This document shows positions 52,768 through 63,070 of a stretch of 64,000 nucleotides of DNA, piece after piece. Each line of letters starts with the position of its first letter. The stretch's first letter is position 1. Under the pieces are notes generated by a model. It saw nothing but the letters and a program-made list of their open reading frames with translations, had not been told where the DNA came from and ran no database searches. Where the stretch lies: positions 43,913,039-43,977,038 of the forward strand of contig OY997590.1 in assembly GCA_963921825.1 (NCBI GenBank), read 5' to 3'. Made by a program: the position numbers and the translations under genes. The DNA comes from Erodium maritimum (taxonomy: Eukaryota; Streptophyta; Magnoliopsida; Geraniales; Geraniaceae).

Positions 52768-53654
52768 AGGTTGATGAGGAGAAAATCAAAGCCATTCAAG
52801 ATTGGCCTACACTAACAACCATTGGACATGTTAGAAGATCCCATGGATTGGCCAGCTTCTATAGAAGATTTGTAAAAGATTTTAGCACCATTGCTGCCCC
52901 TTTGACCGTGGTAATTAAAAAGAATGTGGAGTTTAAATGGGGTCAAGCACAAGAGGAAGCATTCCAAAAGCTCAAAGATAGCTTTACGCATGCACCTGTT
53001 TTGGTATTACCTAACTTAGATAACACATTTGAAATTGAATGTGATGCTTCAGGTACAAGTATAGGCGATGTCCTAACTCAAGGGGTAAAACCAATAGCAT
53101 ATTTTAGTGAGAAACTCAATGGAGAAGCCCTCAATTACCCTACTTATGACAAAGAACTCTATGCTTTATTAAGATCTCTTGAATCTTGGCAACATTATCT
53201 ATTATCCAAAGAGTTTGTTATTCATACAGATCATGAGACCCTCAAGCACCTAAGAGGACAGACCAGTCTTAAGAAAACGCATGCGAAGTGGCTTGAGTTT
53301 ATAGAAAATTTTCCATATGCACTATCGAGGAGACATGCTCTAATTTGCACAATGGAGGCAAGAATCATGAGAATTGAGCATATCAAGAGTTTATTTGAAA
53401 CGGATCCATATTTCAAAGAAGCTTTCAAGGAGACAAGCAAGGCTGCGTATGAATCATTTTTTTCAGTAAGATGGATTCTTATTCAAGGACAGAAGGCTTT
53501 GCATACCACAAGGATCCATGAGAGATTTGTTGATCAGAGAAGCACATGGAGGAGGGCTTGTGGGACACTTTGGTCGAGACAAAACTTTAAGTGTGCTTAT
53601 GGATCATTTCTTTTGGCCGCACTTAAAGAGAGATGTGGAGAGATTCTGTGCTAA
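52755..53654 (+). pseudogene. pol: Chromovirus RNase H and linker
   Basis: Continues RT connection ([34 protein letters not shown]), then RNase H ([50 protein letters not shown]). The end of RNase H reads [13 protein letters not shown]. The usual string between FPY and ALSRRH (IKYKxGKxNxVAD, about 14 residues) is missing in frame. The integrase begins in another frame near 53518. Confidence 0.87.
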
Positions 53655-54548
53655 ATGCATCACTTGCTTAAAGGCAAAATCCAGGTCACATCCTAATGGT
53701 TTATATATATGCCTTTGTCTATTCCTAACCAACCATGGGTAGACATTTTTATGGACTTTGTTTTAGGTCTGCCAAAGATCAACCACAAGGACTCCATTTT
53801 TGTGGTAGTGGACAGATTTTCCAAAATGGCTCATTTCATCCCATGCACCAAGACTAATAATGCTACTCAAATTGCTGATCTCTTTTTCAAAGAAGTAGTG
53901 CATTTGCATGGATTGCCATGTACAATTGTATAAGATCGTGATACCAAATTTCTAGCCTATTTTTGGAAAACTTTATGGAGAAAGTTGGGAACAAAGATGC
54001 TCTTCTCAACTACATGTCATCCACAGATAGATGGCCAAACCGAGGAAGTAAATCGGACTCTTTCAATATTGTTGAGAGCCACGGTGGGTAAGAACTTGAA
54101 GCATTGGTTATCTTGTTTACCATTTATTGAGTTTGCTTAGAGTCATGCCAAACATTCTGGTACTAAATTCTCTCCTTTTGAAATTGTTTATGGCTTTAAC
54201 CCTACTACTCCTTTAGATCTTGTATCTTTGCCTCAAGGTGTTATTTCTAGTGAAGGAGAAAGAATATAAGATTTTATCGAGAAACTCCATCAAAAGGTCA
54301 AAGAAAATTTGGAGAAAAGGACTGAGAAATACAAGTAAAAAGCTAATAAGCATCGAAAAGATACCAGCTTTGAACCAGGAGACTTGGTATGGGTACACAT
54401 GAGAAATGAAAGGTTCCCAAATCAGAAATCCAAGCTCTCACCAAGTGGAGATGGACCATTTCGAGTGTTAGAGAAAATCAACAACAACGCTTACAAGCTT
54501 GAGCTTCCAGGTGAGTAAAACATTTCTCCAACTTTCAATATTACTGAT
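53518..54548 (+). pseudogene. pol: Chromovirus integrase
   Basis: Zinc finger [20 protein letters not shown] then [11 protein letters not shown] (H-H-C-C complete). The core is in a second frame from 53709: [30 protein letters not shown], a stop at 53931-53933 in CTIV-stop-[19 protein letters not shown], then a stop at 54138-54140. Asp, Asp and Glu of the catalytic triad are all recognisable. [12 protein letters not shown] follows near 54170. Confidence 0.87.
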
Positions 54549-54913
54549 TTGGCTCCCTATCATGCAGATGAATCCGTTCTGAGGTCAGAACCTTGTCAAG
54601 AGGGAGGGGATGATGAGGACATCGAAGCTATCACCAACATTCCTATTATGCGACTAGCACCGGACGTCGAAGCTATCAGTACTTTTTCCGACCCCAAAGA
54701 AGAAGCTACAACAATATTCCTATTATGCGATCAGTACCAAGGACAAGATCAGGAACTAAAGCATTACATGAAGAATTCAACAAGAAAGTGGAGAATTTAA
54801 TAGAGCATGGGGAGCTCCAAGAAGACATGATCACCAAGGCAAATCAAGAAGGCATTCAAGAACAATTCAAGACTTTAACAAATCTGTTTTTGCCTCTACT
54901 TCAAGGTTTTTAA
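54549..54913 (+). pseudogene. pol: Chromovirus pol C-terminus
   Basis: DLAPYHADESVLRSEPCQEG, then GDDEDIEAI, then, in the next frame, MRSVPRTRSGTKALHEEFNK, the acidic linker and TRSxAKxLxxxF tail characteristic of CRM/Reina pol proteins. NIPIMR occurs twice (near 54638 and 54716, about 78 bp apart), showing a short tandem duplication. It ends TAA at 54911-54913. Confidence 0.75.
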
Positions 54914-54975
54914 TGAAGCCAACTTATTCATCATTTCCAAAGGAGATTCAGCCCCTCAAACTACTCAAGAACATT

Positions 54976-55253
54976 AAATAGCCAAAGTATGCATTTAAAT
55001 TCAGATTATTAATATTTTTTAAGTTGTGGCGTCGTTATGAGAAAAGAAGAAGATCATTGTCGGGGTTGTGTTCACACCTTTTCTTCTCCATTGTACTAGT
55101 GATAAGTAGACTTTCATGAGAGTTTGGCTTGTATTTTGGTATTGTGTATTGCCACTGAGGAACTCGGAAAAATTTGTTGAGTAGAATCAATTATCAATTC
55201 AAGGTCCAGTTTTTTTTATATAATAATTAACAGTAAGTAATAACTCTTGGCAA
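54976..55253. other. Spacer or LINE D leader, nothing recognised
   Basis: About 280 bp between the chromovirus pol end and the LINE D ORF1 ATG. It may hold the decayed chromovirus 3' LTR and the LINE 5' UTR; no LTR border, PPT or target duplication could be seen. Confidence 0.45.
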
Positions 55254-56582
55254 ATGCTGGGAGGAGAGGGTTCCTCGTCTGCAGTGGCGGCTCCGTCGTT
55301 TCCTACCATTGTTCCGGCGAACAGAGTTATCAATGGAGGAGGAACGCCACAGGTTGATGAGATGAATCCGACCAAGCTTGTCAAGGTTTTCATTAGCAAC
55401 CTTCTGTTTGGTACTTCTCAAGAGCTGTTTGAATCTTATTTTGGAAGTGTTGTTCCAATAATGAAAGCCACAGTGGTCACTCAGCCAAACCGTACTGGCA
55501 AGGTTTTTAGTTTTGCGTTTGTTAGATCCCGGGTTGATGCAGCAAGGCTAATCGATAGCCAAAATGGTGTTAAGGTCAAAGGTTATACGTTGTTTGTGGC
55601 ATTGGATTGGATGGAAGCCGGGGGAAAGCGTCCCACGAGACGCCGCTCAGTTTGGAGGCCAAAACTTCCAGTTCTGGATGACCGTACTGGCAAGGGAGAG
55701 CTGATCAGATATGAGGAAGTGAAACGAACTTCTAGAGGAGTCATTGTCTCTCTCAGGGCCGGTTTTGTCTTGGATCAAGTCCGTGAGGAGATGGAAATTT
55801 GTGGAGCTAAAGGAATGGAGATTAGAAAATTTTGTGAGAATTTTTACATACTGCTCTGTTCGGACGTCCTGTTCTCCTTGATGTTGCGTGATACGGAGTG
55901 GCGATGTTTTTTGACGTGGTTTAATGTGTTAAGTTTGGACGGAAAGTTAGCTTTGCTTGGTGATCATTGGAGTTGGATGAAGGTGGAAGGTATGCCCTAT
56001 TTTTGTGATATAAAGGCAGTGATGAATTAGGTTATGAATGGGGTGGGAAAGGTGATCACAGTCCGGCCTATTCTTAACACTAAAAACCTTGTGGGCTCTG
56101 TTTATACATTGATACGAAGATCGGTTGGTCAAGATGTTCCACAGAATTATGCGTTGCGGAGAGGGAATGGGTCCTTTAAATTCACACTCCGGGAAGTAGA
56201 GACAGCACCGAACGTGCGTTTGCAGCAAACGGAGTCTGAGTCACCGGTGACAGAATATGTTCCAGTATCAGAGACGACAAATTTGCGAGATACGGAAGCG
56301 TTTTTGAATTCAGAATTTGACTTGGAAACGCGAGCTGTACCTAAAGATAAAGCTGAAGAAGTCGTGTTACACCAGGGCACTGGACTTGAGGCTGGCATGA
56401 GTGAGCCCATATTGTCGAGTGGAGTAGTTAAGCCCATATCAGAAAAAACGCAACAACTTGTTTTGGTTTCGGACTGTGTGACTTCGGAATGTGTAGTGAA
56501 TGATGATCAGTATCCTCCTTTGTCAATAAATCGTGAGCTTACTCCAAAATATAAGCACAAGCATGTTACGTACAGATCAAGG
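55254..56582 (+). pseudogene. LINE D ORF1, N-terminal part with RRM
   Basis: Starts MLGGEGSSSAVAAPS. An RRM follows at codons 42-115: KVFISNLLFGTS is the RNP2 strand, KVFSFAFVRSRVDAARLI the RNP1 strand and helix, VKGYTLFVALD the last strand. A basic segment comes next (KRPTRRRSVWRPK). Apart from one in-frame TAG (56028-56030, in KAVMN-stop-VMNG) the frame stays open up to the solo LTR at 56583. This RNA-binding protein would coat LINE RNA in a ribonucleoprotein. Confidence 0.88.
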
Positions 56583-58270
56583 TGTTAGTCTTAGTGCCCG
56601 TAGTTCAATCCTATATGTCCAAATGTATGTATCATCGTTAGCAATAAAATTAAAGCGGCTTTATATTACTTATGTGTTGGAGTAATATATCGATGTGTGC
56701 TCTGATCTATGCCCACCATGCGAATAGAACCATAGATCGAGATAGATCACACTCGATGGGTCCCTAGTCAACAAAGCTTCACTAGAAGCGACTAGTATGA
56801 AAGATGGCTCTTTATGGCTTACGTTCTGTTAGTCATTGGAATAGGATTCCGGAGTCTGATCATAGATATCATGTGGGACATGATATTGGACGACCCGCCC
56901 TGAATATGTGCCATAGATTAAGTCATGAACATATTCAGTGTTGTAGCTTGTTATGTATCCTTAGACCAAGGAGTCTTTGTGATCGCTATGTAGTCAACAA
57001 CTGAGTTTGACCTGAACCTAACGTTATCCGTAACAGGGCTTCCATAACGGCCAGGATTGGCTTGAGGACGGGCTACATGAGTGACACGAAAGACGGCTAA
57101 GGGATTTATCCCTCATACTAAGGTATGGGAAAGATATCGGTTCTCGGCCGCTTGATCGAGAGTGACTGGAAGAATAGCATGGCCATGCACATGATACTGG
57201 GTATCATATCTTCAGTCATCTCACATATCAAGGAACGGTGATTGAGAATAATAAGGATGATGACTCTATGCCTTATCTCAATCATGATATCGGAGATAAA
57301 AGGATAATGACAGGGACGACGGAAAGGTTAGAATCGACAGGGTCGATTCGTTATGTAGTGTCAGGCAATACTAAAGTCTCGTTAGTTGCCACTTAAATAG
57401 GATCAAGTAAAATGGGATTTTACGTTGATCTATTGACATGCATAAACCTAAGGGTCACACCGAAGGATTAAACTCATTGACACATTTATGGAGAATGGCC
57501 AAAAGGGAGTTGTGTCGGGACAGGACCAAAACTGGGTTTTGGGTCATGTGCCCGTAAGTGAATAGGACTTTACGGATCGAGACAAGGCTTGGAGTCTTGG
57601 GATCGATCGCGTCGGATAATGTTGGACATTTCCGGTATGGAAGGCATGGAGGCGATGAGCGAATCACGGGACCTCGTTGGAAATGGCCACGGGCCATGTT
57701 CCAAGAGGCCCATGAAAGGCCCATGCAACCAAGGCCCATGGAACTAATTAATCAAGTCTTGATTAATTAGTACTAAGTAAGCAAGACAAGGATTAAGGTG
57801 TTGGTGATTCACCACCTAACCCAATCTTGTCTTGCCATACTTTGTCCTATTTACACCTTACTTGACACCATACTTGTCCCATGCCTTTAGTTGGACAAGT
57901 ATGGGTTTTGTTATGTTTAAGTCATCTTTTTTCAACATAACAAAGACAAGACAAGAATAGGAAACACATTTTCTCTCCCTCTTCCATGGCCATTTCGGGT
58001 TTGGCTAGTTTCCACCTCCATTTTTGTGTTCTTGAGTCCTCAAAGAGAAGAACTACGTGGCTTTGATTCCCATGTGGATACGTAGGCGTCTTGGAGACTC
58101 AAGCCAATCATTCGTTAACCGGTGTTCTTGTTTTGGTAAGAGATAGTGCTGAATTTTTCTCTTGTGAATCCATTCTTTGTTAGTTGTTTCATGGTTTTAA
58201 TCGTCTCTTGGTTTTTATTGATTTTCCGCTGCGAGTTGGTTCATCTCCAACCCTACCTCGAGACCCAACA
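56583..58270 (+). mobile_element. copia solo LTR, 1688 bp, TSD CAAGG
   Basis: Starts TGTTAGTCTTAGTGCC, ends CGAGACCCAACA, and has the same length as the LTR at 5480-7167. Flanked by identical CAAGG (56578-56582 and 58271-58275). A patch around 57966-58015 differs from the other copies. It sits in LINE D ORF1, same orientation, without disturbing the frame on either side. Confidence 0.96.
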
Positions 58271-58275
58271 CAAGG

Positions 58276-58617
58276 CAGCCGACTATAAGTGGTGTCTCGC
58301 CTATGACGCCTGTTCCTTCAGCAGATAACACGACTTACTCCATCCAAACTCGCTCCAGGACTGGATCCCTAGAACGAGAAAGGGCTAAAGGGGTTAGTAA
58401 TTCATATTTTCATGTTCTTAATCCTACTGCTAAAAAGGATGCTTGGAATGTTATTCGTGAATTGCATTTTCAGAGGTTAAAGAACACTGGAAAAGTAGTC
58501 GAATCAATTGATGTATATGTTCCTTTAATTTCTGATATTGGTGGTTCATTTGTTCCTGATACGAATTTATTGTTGGAGCCCTCTGTTTCTGTTGAGGGTG
58601 TATCAGGGACTATCTGA
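58276..58617 (+). pseudogene. LINE D ORF1, C-terminal part
   Basis: When the LTR and one CAAGG are ignored, the frame from 56582 continues here without a stop to TGA at 58615-58617. It contains DNTTYSIQTRSRTGSLERER and the C-terminal tail ending VEGVSGTI. The ORF2 ATG follows three bases after the stop. Confidence 0.85.
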
Positions 58618-58620
58618 ATT

Positions 58621-59438
58621 ATGAGGGTCCTCTCATAGAATGTGAGAGGACTAAATTCCTCTCAGAAACGTCGTTGTCTGAGAGATCTGATGTTCAAACA
58701 TAGGCCTTTGTTTATTCTTTTGCAAGAAGTTAAAGTTCAAGTGGTTGATTATGCTTTTTTACGTAGTCTGGGTCTTCATGGTGGTTGGAGCTTTTACTAT
58801 ATTCCACCTATTGGTTCTGCTGGTGGTGTTCTTAGTTTGTGGCAGGATTCCGGTTTCAAAATGGAATCAGTTATTTCTTTGCAGAATGCCTCCATATGGA
58901 ATGGTTATTGTGTATTTGTTGATGTTAGACTGTCGATCATTAATGTCTATGCTCCGAATAATGCTCGAGCCAGAAGATCTTTTTGGGACGAGTTGAGATC
59001 GAAGAGGGATGTAGTGGCTGATGTTTTTATTTGTGCAGGAGATTTTAATTCTGTGCTTTCGGCAGATGAGCGCCGTAATTGTGTATCTCTACAGGCTGAT
59101 ATTCGCGCTTTTCAGGAATTTGTGACGGCATGGATCTCATTGATCTACCTTTATCTGGGTCTCAATTTACTTGGTATCATTCTGCAGATAAATTATCTCG
59201 TATTGACAAGTTTTTTGTGTCTGCGGAATTGATGTCTCTTTTCAGGCCATTGACTCAAGTTGCATTATCTCGATCTTTGTCTGATCATAGACCGTTGTTA
59301 TTGAAGATAGATGAGACTGTTTGGGGAGCTCGCCCGATAAAGTTTATAAATGCATGGGTAGATCACCCTAACTTTTTATCTGTTGTTCAGTCCTTTTGGA
59401 CATCTTATTCTGATCGTGCTTTTGCCAGCTACAGTTAA
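58621..59438 (+). pseudogene. LINE D ORF2: APE-type endonuclease
   Basis: The ATG at 58621 gives MRVLS, then a TAG at 58636-58638 where Trp is expected (SWNVRG), then NVRGLNSSQKRRCLRDL. Endonuclease motifs: LLQEVKV (catalytic Glu), IINVYAPN, ICAGDFNSVLSADERRN, then after a one-base shift near 59125 DLPLSGSQFTWYHSADKLSRID and LSDHRPLLL. It ends at TAA 59436-59438. The enzyme nicks target DNA to prime reverse transcription. Confidence 0.9.
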
Positions 59439-60830
59439 TTTTTCAAGTTGAGGTCACTCCGTCTGGACTTGCAAAACTGGAATAAGGAATTTTTTGGAAA
59501 CTCAGAGGAAAGGGTGAAGAATCTTGTGGCTTAAATTGAAGTCTTAGATAAGACTCAGGAAGAGCGTCCCTTGTCAGGTTCTGAAGTGAGCCACCGGTCT
59601 TGGCTTAGGGCAATTTTGATTCTTAAACAGAAAGTTTTGGACAAGATTTGGAGGAAAAAGTCTAGGATGACTTAGGTTCGTTGTGGTGACAGATGTACTC
59701 GTTTCTTTCACAAGATTTCAAATTTTTAGAGCCCACAGAAATCAGTTATCAAAGATTCGTATTGGAACAAGTTTCACTTTTGTTCCATATGAAATTTTTG
59801 AAGGTGCTGCTTCTCATTTTGAAGAGCGTTTTTGTAACCCCTTCCTAGCCATGGGACTCTACCATCCTTGCCCTTTCAGGTTCTTTCTTATGATCAGAGG
59901 GTGGATATGGAAAGACCTTTCTATTCTGCAGAAATAGAGAGTGTTGTTGATGCATGTGGGAGTGATAAAGCACTTGGGCCGGACGGTTTTACATTAAAGT
60001 TTTTTAAGGTAGCTTGGGATATAATTAAGTTTGATGTGATGCGTTTTTCTGAGGAATTTTATTCCTCAGGTGTGCTGGGAAAAGGGTTGAATTCCACTTT
60101 TTTAACCTTGATTCCTAAGCACTTCCAAGCAGAGGTTTTTAGTGATTTTCGGCCCATCAGTCTAATCTCGAGCTCCTATAAGATTCTTTCCAAGGTGTTA
60201 GCCAACAGATTGAAGAGAGTTATAGGTGATCTGATCAGTGACAATCAGAGTGGCTTTTGTGGCTGGCCGTCAGTTGGTAGATGGGGTTCTTATCGCTTCA
60301 GAGATTATCCAGTATGTGAAGAAGTCGAGATTGGAAACTGTTGTCTTGAAACTTGATTTTGAGAAAGCATATGACTTGGTGCAATGGGGGTATTTGGAGG
60401 AGGTTTTCATTCAGATGAATTTTGGTGGAAGGTGGAGGAGATGGATCGCTTCTTGCCTAAGGGCTCACCTTTCTGTTTTGGTTAATGGAGTTCATACCCG
60501 AGCTTTTGAAATGGTCTATGGACTTTGCAAGGGTGCCCTATGTCTCCATTTTTTATTTCTACTTGCAGTTGAAGGTTTGCATCAGTACTTGGAGTTGGGT
60601 AAGGAGGCTGGGTATCTCAGGGGTGTTGGTATTGGAAATTCGGGCTTCTCTATTTCACATTTGCAGTTTGCTGACGATACCATTTTGTTTTTTCGTGGGT
60701 CTTTGGCTGAATTGGGCATGCTTAAGTTTGATTTGGAAGGTTTCCAGTTAGTGTCCGGACTTAAGGTCAATTTTTCTAAATCAAAGCCATTGTGCTTAAT
60801 GCTCATTCTCTTTCGGCCGAAGCTGTAAGT
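59439..60830 (+). pseudogene. LINE D ORF2: reverse transcriptase
   Basis: The linker WLRAILILKQKVLDKIWRKK has a TAG where Trp is expected (59673-59675). RT: DGFTLKFFKVAWDIIKFDVM, NSTFLTLIPKHFQ, FRPISLISSSYKILSKVLAN, DNQSGF with a frame shift, GRQLVDGVLIAS, LKLDFEKAYDLVQWGYLEEV, and an intact catalytic FADD at 60667-60678. The GCPMSP motif region is disturbed (60525-60560). At least four frameshifts or stops. Confidence 0.9.
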
Positions 60831-61937
60831 GAGATTTTGAGGTGTGAGTCGGGCTCTTTACCAATGAAATATTTTGGTATTCCTTTAGTGGCCTCCCCTA
60901 AGTGATTGTCTACATGGGAGCCTGTTGTTGATAACTATCGCTCGGCTTTGGATTTATGGCGAGCTAAGTATCTTTCTGTGGCTGGTAGACTTACTCTGAT
61001 TCAGTCTACTTTATCTGGTTTGCCTCTATTCTTCATGTCGTTGTTTAAGGCTCCAAAGGGAATTTTTCAGACTCTTGAGGCTATCCAGAGGCGTTTTTTA
61101 TGGAGAAATGGGGGAGATGGTCGGGTTCTAAATAAGGTTAAATGGAGTATGATGTGTAGGCCGAAACAGTTGGGGGGTCTCGGTCTTCGTAGATTGGGGG
61201 TGATGAATATAGCGTTATTGGCCAAATGTTGGTGGCGTTTCTCCACTTCTAAGCGGTCTTTATGGAAGGTGCTTATTTGCCTGAGGATGGGATGACCTGT
61301 TGATGATAGGGATCTCTCGTGTTTGGATAATAATGGTAACTGCTATCTTTTCAATCATATTTTGGAACTTTCCAGTGACCCTCTGTTTTGTAGTATGTTC
61401 GGTAATCAATGACTCTTGTGGAAATTGGGACGTGGAGATTCCATCTCTTTTTGGGATGATGTATGGATAGGTGAGGCACCCTTGAGGACCCGTTTTCCTC
61501 TGGCTTTTTCTAGAGCAGTTAACAAGGACGGGGTTGTGGCTGATTTCTAGAATGAGCAAGGATAGTTGGTTTCATTCAGAAATAGTCGAGGTAATAGAGA
61601 AAGGGAAGAGGTGAGTGCTCTTTATACCTGTATAGAAGATTGTGTTCTGGCCCCCGATTTGGACGATGGTCTTCTTTGGAGGAAGTCCTCTTCGGGTTTT
61701 ACAGTCTCTGAAGCCTATTCTATTCTGATGGAGGAGGACTTGGTGGAGGTTGAACTGTGTGTATCTGTCTTGTGGGTGGCTGGTATACCACCCAAGCACA
61801 ATGTGTTGGTATGGTTAGCTGCTCAGAACGCTTTACCTACAACTATGTTTTTGGAGGCAAGGGGTATGTTTTTAACTATTAACCAGATGTTTTGCCCTAT
61901 GTGTAAATCTTTTATGGAGACTATAGACCATATTTTC
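60831..61937 (+). pseudogene. LINE D ORF2: thumb and zf-RVT, cut by LTR
   Basis: LDLWRAKYLSVAGRLTLIQS, LPLFFMSLFKAPKGIFQTLE and PKQLGGLGLRRLGVMNIALL are the usual post-RT strings. The zf-RVT begins with IPPKHNVLVWLAAQNALPTT and CPMCKSFMETIDHIF (about 61894-61937). The next codons, which should supply the final His and Cys, are replaced by the gypsy LTR. A TGA near 61291 and other stops are present. Confidence 0.88.
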
Positions 61938-62735
61938 TGTCACGCCCCAAATCCGATTTTGGCCGGACTCGAGACGTGACCTGAAACAATTGAGATAAAA
62001 GTAGTAAAACTGTTATAAACTCTTTTAAAGCTGAAAGCGAGTCCAAAATATTTCTCAATAATTTAATCCAAAATTTCAAATATAGTGTCAAAACTTGACA
62101 AGTAACATAAGGTAAATAAAGTTCAACAATATGGACCAACCCATCTCTAATACAACCCTCAAGACATCCAGAAGCTCCCGAGCCTCGAATTCATCAGATC
62201 CTAAGTACACCTGTACACACAATAAATAAACAAATAGGGGTGAGCTTACGCTCAGTAGGGAAAACCGTAAACAACTTTAGCCTCCAAGTTTAATAATAAA
62301 ACTGCTTTAGTTCGATGTCAAAAAAGTGCTTTAAACTCTTAGACCAAAAGATATAATAAACAAATAAAAAGCAACGACAACAACAGTGCATTCACAAGGA
62401 TAACGTTAACTTCCCAAAGAATAAATAGAGAACATTATAATAAAATAGAAAACCATCACAACTGGGAACGAGTAAATACTATTAATCAACGAAATGTTAT
62501 GGAATCAGTGTAATAAAATAGTATCGCTTTTCCCAAAAATAACAGTAACTCAAAAGATTCCATGGAAATACTATAACGAATCGTAACTTATTAAAATGGG
62601 AGCAATTAATATCACGCCAACCTCCGATCCGTGGGTAGATTCTGGGATCACATCGGTTCCCATATTCCGATCCACCAGAGTACCTATATCATATCAGATT
62701 TTCCCTCGGTCCAGAGGAGGCACAAACAACGGGGC

Positions 62736-62870
62736 ATCGGAAACCATCCCATAGGGACGCTCATCGTCGGAATTCTCGGAAATGCCTGCAAGGGACCACA
62801 AACATCGGGGCACCGGAAACCATCCCATAGGGACACTCATCGTCGGAATTCTCGGAAATGCTCCCGTAGG
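62736..62870 (-). repeat. 76-bp tandem duplication in minus-strand LTR
   Basis: CGGAAACCATCCCATAGGGA recurs at about 62738 and 62814 (period 76 bp), each followed by CATCGTCGGAATTCTCGGAAATG. The LTRs at 19239 and 28119 have a single copy of this block. Confidence 0.85.
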
Positions 62871-62969
62871 ACGCATACACTTGGGTGAAACCACAGTAAC
62901 CATTTCTCACAGAGTAATCCATCCAATTGTCCCGTAAAGTCCATCTCCAATAACCAATGCCCTCAGGTT

Positions 62970-63070
62970 CCAATACTCAACCATTATCGCGAAGAATCTG
63001 TCAAACTCCAACACTCAACCATTATCACGAAGAATCTGTCAACTCCAACACTCAACAATTATCACGAAGA
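62970..63070 (-). repeat. 38-bp tandem repeat (x3) in minus-strand LTR
   Basis: Three copies of CTCAACCATTATC-CGAAGAATCTGTC-like sequence linked by AACTCCAACA. Confidence 0.8.

Larger units (their letters stand above)
52148..54975 (+). mobile_element. Chromovirus fragment (CRM/Reina-like), no LTRs seen
   Basis: Begins inside pol just before RT (CRVNPTEAQELEKQV) and runs through RNase H and integrase to the pol C-terminus. The protein strings differ from the Tekay-type elements and match the CRM/Reina side of the chromoviruses; the lineage is tentative. Neither gag, protease, PBS nor an LTR pair is visible. Both ends are breaks or very decayed. Confidence 0.75.
55254..61937 (+). mobile_element. 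LINE D: L1-type LINE, near full length, split by a solo LTR
   Basis: ORF1 with RRM (55254-56582 and 58276-58617) and ORF2 (58621-61937) with endonuclease, RT and zf-RVT. It is cut at 61938 by a minus-strand gypsy LTR, so the 3' UTR and poly(A) are outside or lost. It is related to LINE B. Confidence 0.9.
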
